NCBI RefSeq assembly: GCF_013378445.1
Contig: NZ_JABXYK010000002.1
Coordinates: forward strand, 434,001-498,000
Direction: 5' to 3'
DNA length: 64,000 nt
DNA from: Mycoplana rhizolycopersici
Lineage (GTDB): Bacteria > Pseudomonadota > Alphaproteobacteria > Rhizobiales > Rhizobiaceae
The translations under genes were made by a program, and so were the position numbers. The notes under the pieces are model-generated. The model ran no database searches, was not told the DNA's origin, and saw nothing but the letters and a program-made list of their open reading frames with translations. Below are positions 17,384 through 24,605 of this stretch, in pieces. How positions within the stretch are numbered: the first letter of the stretch is position 1; every line of letters begins with the position of its first letter.

Positions 17384-18751
17384 ATGACAGCACGCATTCT
17401 CGTCGTCGATGATATTCCTGCAAACGTGAAGCTGCTGGAAGCGCGGCTCCTGGCGGAATATTTCGACGTGCTGACGGCGGCAAACGGTTTCGACGCGCTG
17501 GCGATCTGCGAGCGCACACAGGTGGATCTCATCCTGCTCGACGTGATGATGCCGGGGATCGACGGCTTCGAGGTCTGCGAGCGGCTGAAGGAAAATCCGC
17601 GCACGGCGCATATCCCCGTGGTGATGGTCACAGCGCTCGACCAGCCTTCGGACCGGGTGCGGGGGCTGAAGGCCGGAGCGGACGATTTCCTGACTAAGCC
17701 CGTCAACGACCTCCAGCTGATGTCGCGCGTCAAGAGCCTCGTGCGGCTGAAGACCCTCACGGATGAGCTTCGCGTGCGCGCCGCCGCCGCCGAAGCGCTC
17801 GGCATGGACCCCTCGCTCGGCGGGGCACTCGGGGACGAACCCGGCTCGATCCTGTTGGTGGACGGGCGCGGCAGCTCGCAGGAACGCATCGTCCGCGCCC
17901 TGAAGCCCGTCGCTGACGTCACCTGCATGTCGGATCCCCAGGCAGCGCTCTTCGAGGCCGCGGAGAAGCCGTTCGAACTGGTGATCGTCAACGCGAATTT
18001 TGCCGAATACGATCCGCTTCGTCTCTGCTCGCAACTGCGTTCGCTTGAGCGCACCCGCTATCTGCCGATCCTTCTGATCGCCGAGCAGGGCCATGACGAC
18101 ATGATCGTCCGCGCACTCGACCTCGGCGTGACGGACTACCTCGTCCGCCCGATCGACCCCAACGAGCTTCTGGCCCGCAGCCTCACCCAGATCCGCCGCA
18201 AGCGCTACAACGACCGCCTGCGCTCCAGCGTCAAGCAGTCGATCGAGCTTGCCGTGACCGACGGTCTGACCGGGCTTCACAATCGACGTTACCTCGACAG
18301 CCACCTCAAGCTGTTGATCGACCGCTCCGTCGCCCGGGGGAGGTCGATGTCGGTCTGCATGACCGATATCGACCGGTTCAAGCTGATCAACGATACCTAT
18401 GGCCACGATATCGGCGATGCGGTGTTGCGCGAATTCGCCAGCAGGCTGCGTTCGGCCGTGCGCGGCGCCGATCTTGCCTGCCGCTACGGCGGCGAGGAAT
18501 TCGTGCTCGTGATGCCGGATACCCCGCCCGAAACGGCAGCCGGCGTGGCCGAGCGACTGCGCATGGCGATCGAGCAGGTACCGTTTCGCCTGGGCGATGT
18601 CACCGTACCCTTGCAGGTAACGGCATCGATGGGTATCGCGTCGCTATCGCCGCAGGGCGACAGTCCGGAGGCGCTGCTGAAGCGCGCCGACAATGCGCTC
18701 TATGAGGCCAAGCGCGGCGGGCGGAACCGGGTCGTGGCCGCCGCCGCGTGA
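17384..18751 (+). CDS. pleD: response regulator / diguanylate cyclase PleD
   Basis: 455 residues: REC1 with phosphoacceptor Asp53 (LILLDVMMPGIDGFE), a degenerate REC2 adaptor (about 155-275), and a GGDEF domain whose active site is GGEEF at 369-373. An inhibitory c-di-GMP site R360xxD363 lies five residues ahead of it, so product feedback should work. Phosphorylation drives dimerisation and c-di-GMP synthesis at the pole, coupling cell cycle to motility and surface growth. The start is the ATG 16 bases after divK; an in-frame ATG further upstream would overlap divK. Length and residue numbers match Caulobacter PleD closely. Confidence 0.96.
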   Translation: MTARILVVDDIPANVKLLEARLLAEYFDVLTAANGFDALAICERTQVDLILLDVMMPGIDGFEVCERLKENPRTAHIPVVMVTALDQPSDRVRGLKAGADDFLTKPVNDLQLMSRVKSLVRLKTLTDELRVRAAAAEALGMDPSLGGALGDEPGSILLVDGRGSSQERIVRALKPVADVTCMSDPQAALFEAAEKPFELVIVNANFAEYDPLRLCSQLRSLERTRYLPILLIAEQGHDDMIVRALDLGVTDYLVRPIDPNELLARSLTQIRRKRYNDRLRSSVKQSIELAVTDGLTGLHNRRYLDSHLKLLIDRSVARGRSMSVCMTDIDRFKLINDTYGHDIGDAVLREFASRLRSAVRGADLACRYGGEEFVLVMPDTPPETAAGVAERLRMAIEQVPFRLGDVTVPLQVTASMGIASLSPQGDSPEALLKRADNALYEAKRGGRNRVVAAAA

Positions 18752-19299
18752 TCGCAGGCAGCCCGATCGTTCTACAAAAGCTCCACCTTACCTTCGATCC
18801 GTCCCAAACTGGCTCATCGGCGGTGGTCACGCGTGCTTCCGGCAACGGCCGAAAAGCGTGGCGAAAGCAACACACCTGCCTTCCTCCGTCACTTATCCAC
18901 AGATTTTAGCTGATGCTAAATAGCGAAAGCTGACACGGCATCAATTTTTTTCGAACCGCTCAACAGGAAATTGGAGCGTCGCCGCACGATCGCCGCCTTC
19001 GTCAAAAAAGTGTCACAACGGCTACTTTTTGCGATTTATATTACTGTTTGCGTTTGCTAATGTATTCAATGTGTTCGGCGCCGTACGTGAAGGGGGCTTA
19101 CGTTGCGTCAGGATATTTATGGCAGGCGGATTGCACTTGGGGGTTGTTGATTTCGCCGCGAAATTTTGTTGCGTTAAATAACGTTTTCTTCGCCTGATTC
19201 CCAATGGCCTAGGCAAACGGATTAACCAACTCTGCGGGCCGGGTGCCTGCGGCGATCAAGATTTCATTGATTTTTTTCCAATTCCGCGCAATCCTCTCA
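18752..19299. other. AT-richer non-coding region downstream of pleD
   Basis: About 550 bases with no supportable gene. It is noticeably richer in A and T than the flanks, with several T- or A-runs. It contains one perfect DnaA box (TTATCCACA, 18893-18901). A 64-codon minus-strand frame at 19022-19216 has no ribosome site and an unnatural composition, so I leave it out. It probably holds upstream control sequence for the sRNA locus that follows. Confidence 0.5.
18893..18901 (+). promoter_or_regulatory. DnaA box (single, perfect consensus)
   Basis: TTATCCACA matches the bacterial DnaA 9-mer exactly, about 140 bases after the pleD stop. Only one box is seen, with no cluster or AT-rich unwinding array, so this is not an origin. 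It could link expression of the neighbouring locus to DnaA or be chance. Confidence 0.4.
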
Positions 19300-19473
19300 T
19301 CAATGGCGAGCGTAAAGCTCCCGCCGGGTTACCCCATGATGCTAGGTCCGCCGCATCTCCTGGGTCGTGGGGTCGGCCGGCTGGTGAAGACATAAACGGA
19401 ATCCTCGTGCCGTCGTCATCCCCAGTCGGCCCCCAATTTAACGCCGCTTCCGAAAGGGGGCGGCGTTTTGGTT
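19300..19473 (+). ncRNA. ecpR1: probable trans-acting sRNA, EcpR1-like (pleD-rpmG intergenic locus)
   Basis: The stretch is non-coding but strongly structured. A long hairpin is built from GCCGG (19323-19327) and ACCCCATGA (19331-19339) pairing with TCGTGGGGT (19365-19373, one G-U) and CCGGC (19377-19381); an inner CTAGG/CCTGG pairs too. A Rho-independent terminator closes the locus at 19440-19473. In Sinorhizobium meliloti the stress-induced cell-cycle sRNA EcpR1 is encoded, as I recall, between pleD and rpmG, which is exactly this position. The name rests on synteny plus structure; the 5' end is a guess because no convincing promoter is visible. Confidence 0.6.
19440..19473 (+). terminator. 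Rho-independent terminator of the sRNA locus
   Basis: AACGCCGC (19440-19447) pairs with GCGGCGTT (19460-19467), followed by a T-rich tail (TTTTGGTTT). It reads in the plus direction, away from pleD, and lies 690 bases beyond the pleD stop, so it must serve another transcript. Confidence 0.8.
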
Positions 19474-19531
19474 TCAGGCGAGCTGTTTCATCATCCGATA
19501 CACTGATCGGCTCCCTTCAGGGCGGGCAACG

Positions 19532-19563
19532 AAAAAGGCGCGCCGCAAGAGCGACGCGCCTTT
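19532..19563 (-). terminator. Rho-independent terminator of rpmG
   Basis: AAAGGCGCG (19534-19542) and CGCGCCTTT (19555-19563) form a 9-bp stem; on the minus strand it is followed by a T-tract (TTTTTCG overall). It begins 24 bases after the rpmG stop. It can also work in the plus direction less well. Confidence 0.8.
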
Positions 19564-19586
19564 GAAATGTGCCGAAGCAACCAGGA

Positions 19587-19754
19587 TTACTTGATCTTGG
19601 TTTCCTTGAACTCGACGTGCTTGCGCGCGACCGGGTCGTACTTCGTCTTGGTCATCTTTTCCGTCATCGTACGGCTGTTCTTCGTCGTGACGTAGAAGAA
19701 GCCGGTGTCGGCCGTCGACAGCAGCTTGATCTTGATGGTGGTAGCCTTGGCCAT
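19587..19754 (-). CDS. rpmG: 50S ribosomal protein L33
   Basis: 55 residues, [20 protein letters not shown] at the start and [18 protein letters not shown] at the end, a standard L33 of the type lacking the zinc cysteines. It is a small protein of the 50S subunit near the E site. The frame is open 19 codons upstream, but the L33 start is clear by family length. It is the last gene of the minus-strand run, about 100 bases after the MFS gene, and probably has its own promoter plus the hairpin terminator downstream. Confidence 0.97.
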   Translation of the reverse strand: MAKATTIKIKLLSTADTGFFYVTTKNSRTMTEKMTKTKYDPVARKHVEFKETKIK

Positions 19755-19832
19755 GGTCGTCCTGCCTTTACAAAAACGAAGCCGTGGACGACCTGTCCGG
19801 TTCCACGGCATTGGAACTTCAAATGTGGCGCG

Positions 19833-19860
19833 AAACTACAAATCGCGCCCGAAAAGTCAA
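19833..19860 (-). promoter_or_regulatory. candidate rpmG promoter
   Basis: On the minus strand TTGACT (19855-19860) is followed after 16 bases by TAGTTT (19833-19838). It overlaps the 3' end of the MFS gene and lies about 80 bases upstream of rpmG. The -35 is good, the -10 weak. Confidence 0.4.
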
Positions 19861-21077
19861 GTCCGTTTTGGCCGGTACACCATGCGCGCCAGGGAAAGCG
19901 CCACATAGAGGCCAAAGAAGAACACGATTGCCCATGCAAATCCGTCCAGACCGGCGATATCCATCGCCGCGCCGATCACCTGCGGGCCGGCAACCGTGCC
20001 GACCGCATAGCTGAACACGAACGCGGCGTTGGCTGCCGCGAGGTCGGCTCCGGTCAGGCGCGAGCCGAGATGACTGAGTCCCACGGTGTAGAGGCCGGAG
20101 ACGCAGCCGCCCCAGAAGAGCAGCACGATGGCCATCAGCAGCCAGTTTTCGGACAGAAGCGGCAGGGAGGCCGCACCCAGAAGCCCGACGCAGGCCATGA
20201 TCGAAAGCAGCCTGCGGCGATCCTTCATATGGTCGGACAGCATGCCGAGCGGAATCTGGAACAGGAAATTGCCGACGCCCATGACCGTCAGCAGCAATGC
20301 GGCCTGCGATTCGGTAAAGCCCGTGCGCGTGGCGTAGATCGGAAAGAGCGACAGACCGCCGACTTCCACCGCGCCGAAGACGAAGACGGCGGCCGTGGCG
20401 GTCGGCACAAGGAAGACGTAGCGCATGAAATGCAGTTCCGGCTTCTCGTCGATCGTCGGGCTTTCCCGCCGTGCAAACAGGATCGGTACTGCAGCGACCA
20501 GAATGATCAGGGCGCCGACGGCGAAAGGCAGGGGGCCGTCGCTGCCCAAAAGCGAGAAGAGGAGCGGGCCGTTTGCGAAGCCGAGCGCGAGGACGGTCGC
20601 GTAGATGCCGAGCACCAGACCGCGCCGACGCGGTGGTGCCGCGGCGTTGATCCAGAATTCCGACAGGATGAACAGCATCGTGGTCGCCCCGTGGAAAACG
20701 ATTCGCAGGGGAAACCAAAGAAGGAAATTCTCGACGTAGTAGAATCCGAGCGAACTTGCGGCAGCCAGGACGATCGCGGCGACCATGATGTTCGAGGTGC
20801 CGAAGCGATGGGCAAGCTTGGTGGTGAACGGGGCGCTCAGCATCGCGGCGATGCCCGCCATCGCGGAATTCAGCCCGATCAGCGTGGACGAGATGCCGCG
20901 CTTTTCCATGATGATGCTGAGGAGCGGCAGGCCCAGGCCGATCGCGATACCGACCGCGCCGATCGCCGCCATCGCCGCCACGAGCGAGCGCCAGTGGATG
21001 CTGTCGACTGGCGCAGGGCTGGACGGCATCGAGCCTGGCTTGGAGCCCGGCTTGGGATCCGTTTGGGGATCTGACAT
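19857..21077 (-). CDS. MFS transporter
   Basis: 406 residues with about twelve hydrophobic segments and a charged cytoplasmic N-terminus rich in Pro, Lys and Ser. Family motifs are visible: TKLAHRFGTSNI in the loop between helices 2 and 3 and DHMKDRRRLL in the matching loop of the second half. Members of this subfamily (YfkF/YcaD-like) are exporters or of unknown substrate. It lies 12 bases downstream of the NUDIX gene on the same strand, in the run that starts with pyrB. Inner membrane. Substrate not assigned. Confidence 0.82.
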   Translation of the reverse strand: MSDPQTDPKPGSKPGSMPSSPAPVDSIHWRSLVAAMAAIGAVGIAIGLGLPLLSIIMEKRGISSTLIGLNSAMAGIAAMLSAPFTTKLAHRFGTSNIMVAAIVLAAASSLGFYYVENFLLWFPLRIVFHGATTMLFILSEFWINAAAPPRRRGLVLGIYATVLALGFANGPLLFSLLGSDGPLPFAVGALIILVAAVPILFARRESPTIDEKPELHFMRYVFLVPTATAAVFVFGAVEVGGLSLFPIYATRTGFTESQAALLLTVMGVGNFLFQIPLGMLSDHMKDRRRLLSIMACVGLLGAASLPLLSENWLLMAIVLLFWGGCVSGLYTVGLSHLGSRLTGADLAAANAAFVFSYAVGTVAGPQVIGAAMDIAGLDGFAWAIVFFFGLYVALSLARMVYRPKRT

Positions 21078-21089
21078 GCGCGCGATATC

Positions 21090-21761
21090 CTAAAGCGTAT
21101 CTCGGACGAACCGGCCCCGGCGGTGCATGAAGAGCGCAGCCTGATCCCCGAACGGCAGTGTCGGGTCTCTTTGCAGGGAATTCTTCAGTTCCTCAAGAAC
21201 CGTGACGGTTATCGCTGGCATCTCGATCTTCAGTTCCTCAAAGATGTCGACCCAATGCAGGTCGAAAAGCTCGGGGCTATCCTGCGCACTGGCAGGATCG
21301 ACGCCTGCATCGTCGGTAAAAAGGGCAAAAAAGCGGGCGTCGAAGCGGCGCGGCGGTCCAGGGGGCGTTATAGCGCGCGCAAAGAAACGAAGATGTGACA
21401 GATCCGGCAGAAAGGGCGTGCCAAGGCGTTCGTCGCTACCTGTGCGCCTTCCGACCACAAGCCCGGCCTCCTCGTGCAGTTCGCGTAGGGCCGCAACGCC
21501 AAGGCCCTGCAACGTCGCCTCGCGCATGCGGGCATGTGTTCGGATCGACAGGCGTGCGCTCGTGGCTTCGTGCAGGCAGGAGAGGACGGGCATACGCGAA
21601 TCACCGCGGTCGCGCCGTCCGCCGGGGAACACGTAGACGTCGGGCATGAAGACGTGCCGGCTACTGCGCCTGCCGACAAGAACGCGAAATCGCCCCTCCG
21701 AGCGGTCGATCAGGACGACCGAGGCGGCATCCACCGGCCGGAGCAGGGGAGCGGCGGTCAT
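21090..21761 (-). CDS. NUDIX hydrolase
   Basis: About 223 residues. The NUDIX box core is seen as ALRELHEEAGLV, with the preceding glycine loop VFPGGRRD about 40 residues upstream, a longer gap than in MutT. Such enzymes split nucleoside-diphosphate-linked compounds with a divalent metal; the substrate (perhaps a CoA or NDP-sugar type) is unknown. The ATG used overlaps the end of the DUF983 gene by four bases, so the two are coupled; an upstream open stretch lies wholly inside DUF983 and is ignored. Cytoplasmic. Confidence 0.82.
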   Translation of the reverse strand: MTAAPLLRPVDAASVVLIDRSEGRFRVLVGRRSSRHVFMPDVYVFPGGRRDRGDSRMPVLSCLHEATSARLSIRTHARMREATLQGLGVAALRELHEEAGLVVGRRTGSDERLGTPFLPDLSHLRFFARAITPPGPPRRFDARFFALFTDDAGVDPASAQDSPELFDLHWVDIFEELKIEMPAITVTVLEELKNSLQRDPTLPFGDQAALFMHRRGRFVRDTL

Positions 21762-22216
21762 TCGTTGGCTTCGCGGGAGGGGAGGTCGTCGGCCGGCGTA
21801 TCGGCATGTCCCCCGAAACCATGCATCCGCAAGGCCCACTGCAGGCCGATCACCCCGCCCTTGACGGGCTGCATCAGGAAGATTGCGCTGATGATTGTCA
21901 CGGGCACCCAGATGGCCAGATGCATCCACGTGCTGAAGGGAAGCAGGAGATCCGTCGCCATGTAGCCGGCGAGCACGAAATGGCCGACGATGGTGATGAC
22001 GAGATAGGGAGGCAGGTCGTCGGCACGGTGATGGAGCATCTCTTCGCCGCAGACGGTGCAGGCATCGACAGGCTTGAGGAAGCTCCGGAACAGGCGACCT
22101 TCGCCGCAGGCCGGACAGCGGTTCAGCATGCCGCGGCGGATTGCGCGGCCCAGCGGGCGTTCCTCTGCGCGACTTTGGCCGGAGCCCGATGCGGTCTGTC
22201 GAAAGGTCGCCTGCAT
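21758..22216 (-). CDS. DUF983 family membrane protein
   Basis: 152 residues. A basic N-terminus is followed by two CxxC pairs (CPACGEGRLF and CTVCGEEM), a zinc-ribbon-like element, and then two hydrophobic helices (LVITIVGHFVLAGYMATDLLL and IWVPVTIISAIFLMQPVKGG). This is the DUF983 layout, widespread in alphaproteobacteria and of unknown function. It lies 34 bases after rnr and overlaps the NUDIX start, so it belongs to the same operon. Inner membrane with a cytoplasmic zinc domain. Confidence 0.85.
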   Translation of the reverse strand: MQATFRQTASGSGQSRAEERPLGRAIRRGMLNRCPACGEGRLFRSFLKPVDACTVCGEEMLHHRADDLPPYLVITIVGHFVLAGYMATDLLLPFSTWMHLAIWVPVTIISAIFLMQPVKGGVIGLQWALRMHGFGGHADTPADDLPSREANE

Positions 22217-22250
22217 GTTCGTATCCTTGCTGCCCTAGCCTATGCCCGGA

Positions 22251-24605
22251 CTAGCGCCTGCCTCGCGGCGGGCGCGTGCCCGGTTGCCGCCGTGACCCGC
22301 TGCGATCGCGGCGGTTGGCCTTGTGGAACGAGCGCACGCCCGTCGGCATCTTGCGCCCTTCGCTCAACATCTCGAAGCGTAGCGCGCCAGCAAGCGGCAC
22401 CGCCTCCGCCAGCCTGACCACGACCTCGTCGCCGAGACGATAGCCCAATCCGGTCTTCTCGCCGGAAAGCGCCTGATGCGCCTCGTCGTAGATGTAATAA
22501 TCGCGACCGAGCGTAGATATAGGCACGAAGCCGTCGGCGCCATAGGCGGGAAGAGTGACAAAAAGCCCCGCCTTGGTGACGCCCGACACGCGGCCCTCGA
22601 ACTCTTCGCCGATCCGGCCGGCAAGATGATGGGCGATCAGGCGGTCGACCGTGTCGCGCTCGGCCGCCATGGCGCGGCGCTCGAAGGTGGAGATTTCGGC
22701 AGCGATGTCGTCGAGTGCGGCCTCCTCATCCATGGTAATGCCGCCTTCACCGAGCTTCAGCGAGGCCACGAGCGCGCGATGCACGATCAGGTCCGCATAG
22801 CGGCGGATCGGCGAGGTGAAATGGGCGTACTTCAGCAGGTTGAGGCCGAAGTGGCCGATGTTCTCGGGGCTGTAGATCGCCTGGCTCTGCGAGCGCAGCA
22901 CCATCTCGTTGACCATCTGCTGGAACGGCTTGTCCTCGGCCTTCTTCAGGATACCGTTGAAATGGTTCGAACGCATGTTGCCGCCGCGGACCAGCGAAAT
23001 ATCGAGGGTTGCGAGGAATTCGCGCAGCGTTTCCTGCTTGGCGAGCGACGGCGCGTCATGGACGCGGTAGATCAGCGACTGCTGCCGCTTTTCCAGCGTC
23101 TCGGCCGCAGCGACGTTCGCCTGGATCATCATTTCCTCGATCAGCTTGTGTGCGTCGAGGCGAGGGGGCACGACGACGCGGTCCACCGTGCCGTCCTCCT
23201 TCAGCAAGATCTTGCGCTCGGGCATGTCGAGCTCGAGCGGCTGGCGCCGGTCGCGGCCCACGGTGAGGATACGATAGGCGTGCCACAGTGGCTTGAGGAT
23301 GGTCTCGAGAATCGGTCCGGTCTTGTCGTCTAGCGCGCCGTCGATTGCAGCCTGCGCCTGCTGGTAGGAAAGCTTGGCCGCACTCTTCATCATGATGCGA
23401 TGGAAGGTATGGCCGACCTTTCGACCCTCCTTGGAAAACACCATGCGCACGGCAAGAGCCGGCCGATCGACGCCTTCCTTCAGCGAGCACAGGTCGTTGG
23501 AGATCCGTTCGGGCAGCATCGGCACGACGCGGTCGGGGAAGTAGACCGAGTTGCCACGCTTCAGCGCCTCCCGGTCCAGCGCGGAGCCGGGGCGGACGTA
23601 GTAGCTGACGTCGGCGATCGCGACCGTGACGATGACGCCGCCGGGATTTTCCGGCGCGCTGTCCGCTTCGGCATAGACGGCGTCGTCGTGGTCCTTGGCG
23701 TCGGCCGGGTCGATCGTGATCAGCGGCAGCGCGCGCCAGTCCTCGCGGTGCGCCATCGTCGCCGGGCCGGCGGCCGCGGCTTCCTTCAGCACGCCTTCGG
23801 GGAAGATGTAGGGAATGCCGTGCGCATGGATCGCGATCATGGAGATCGCCTTCTCCGAGGCGACCGAGCCGATCACCGCCTTTACCTGCGCACGCGGCAG
23901 GCCATAGCGGCCGATGCGCACCACGTCGATCTCGACGAGGTCGCCGTCCTTTGCTCCTGCCATGAAATCGCTGTCGACGGAAAGTTCCTCGCCGCGCTTG
24001 TCGATCGGCATGATCCGGCCGCCGCCGTCCGCAGCGGTGCGGAACACGCCCATGCCGGCATTCTTGCGCTTGTCGAGGATCTTGATGACGCGGGCGGTAT
24101 AGGCCGGCCCGCCGCGGTCCTTGGCCGGGAAGATTTTCGCCAGAACCCGGTCGCCGAGACCCGCGACCGGAGCCTTGCCGGCCGATTTGCCGATGCTCGG
24201 CTGGCGGATCGTCACCGCCGGCGCGACGCCAAGGTCGTCAAGCCACTCCGCCGGCCGGCCAATGAGATCGCCCGTGACGTCGCGGGTGGTGATGTCGAGG
24301 ACGGCGACCGGGGGCAGGGCGCCGGGACGCACGAGCGACTTGCGCCGCTTTTCCAGGAGGCCCTCTTCCTCGAAGCTCTTGAGGATCTGCTTCAGTTCGA
24401 CCCGCTTTTCACCCTTCAGCCCGAACTCCTTGGAAATTTCGCGCTTGGAGGCCTTGTCCGGGTGGTCGGCGATGAAGCGCAACAGCACCTCGCGCGGCGG
24501 TATCTCGCCGTGGATCAGCGGGATCTCGGCGCCCGGCGGCAGGTCGCGGCCCGCGCGGCCGGGCCGTTTGTTCTGCCTCGACCGGTCGCGGGGATCATGC
24601 GTCAT
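22251..24605 (-). CDS. rnr: ribonuclease R
   Basis: 784 residues. N-terminal winged helix (REVLLRFIADHPDKASKREI), cold-shock-like domains, the RNB catalytic domain with ITIDPADAKDHDDAVYAE carrying the metal-binding aspartates, and a C-terminal S1 domain (EEFEGRVSGVTKAGLFVTL) followed by a basic tail. It degrades structured RNA 3' to 5' processively and takes part in rRNA and mRNA quality control. It overlaps topA by four bases (ATGA), so the two are translationally coupled; this topA-rnr pairing is typical of Rhizobiales. Confidence 0.96.
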   Translation of the reverse strand: MTHDPRDRSRQNKRPGRAGRDLPPGAEIPLIHGEIPPREVLLRFIADHPDKASKREISKEFGLKGEKRVELKQILKSFEEEGLLEKRRKSLVRPGALPPVAVLDITTRDVTGDLIGRPAEWLDDLGVAPAVTIRQPSIGKSAGKAPVAGLGDRVLAKIFPAKDRGGPAYTARVIKILDKRKNAGMGVFRTAADGGGRIMPIDKRGEELSVDSDFMAGAKDGDLVEIDVVRIGRYGLPRAQVKAVIGSVASEKAISMIAIHAHGIPYIFPEGVLKEAAAAGPATMAHREDWRALPLITIDPADAKDHDDAVYAEADSAPENPGGVIVTVAIADVSYYVRPGSALDREALKRGNSVYFPDRVVPMLPERISNDLCSLKEGVDRPALAVRMVFSKEGRKVGHTFHRIMMKSAAKLSYQQAQAAIDGALDDKTGPILETILKPLWHAYRILTVGRDRRQPLELDMPERKILLKEDGTVDRVVVPPRLDAHKLIEEMMIQANVAAAETLEKRQQSLIYRVHDAPSLAKQETLREFLATLDISLVRGGNMRSNHFNGILKKAEDKPFQQMVNEMVLRSQSQAIYSPENIGHFGLNLLKYAHFTSPIRRYADLIVHRALVASLKLGEGGITMDEEAALDDIAAEISTFERRAMAAERDTVDRLIAHHLAGRIGEEFEGRVSGVTKAGLFVTLPAYGADGFVPISTLGRDYYIYDEAHQALSGEKTGLGYRLGDEVVVRLAEAVPLAGALRFEMLSEGRKMPTGVRSFHKANRRDRSGSRRQPGTRPPRGRR

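Noticed and set aside
18893-18901. DnaA box as part of a replication origin
   Set aside because: Only one box is present and no cluster, AT-rich unwinding region, or replication genes lie nearby; kept only as a single site.
19022-19216. 64-codon minus-strand frame in the pleD-rpmG gap
   Set aside because: No ribosome site, Asn/Thr/Pro-rich composition from AT-rich DNA, and it lies in a region that looks non-coding.
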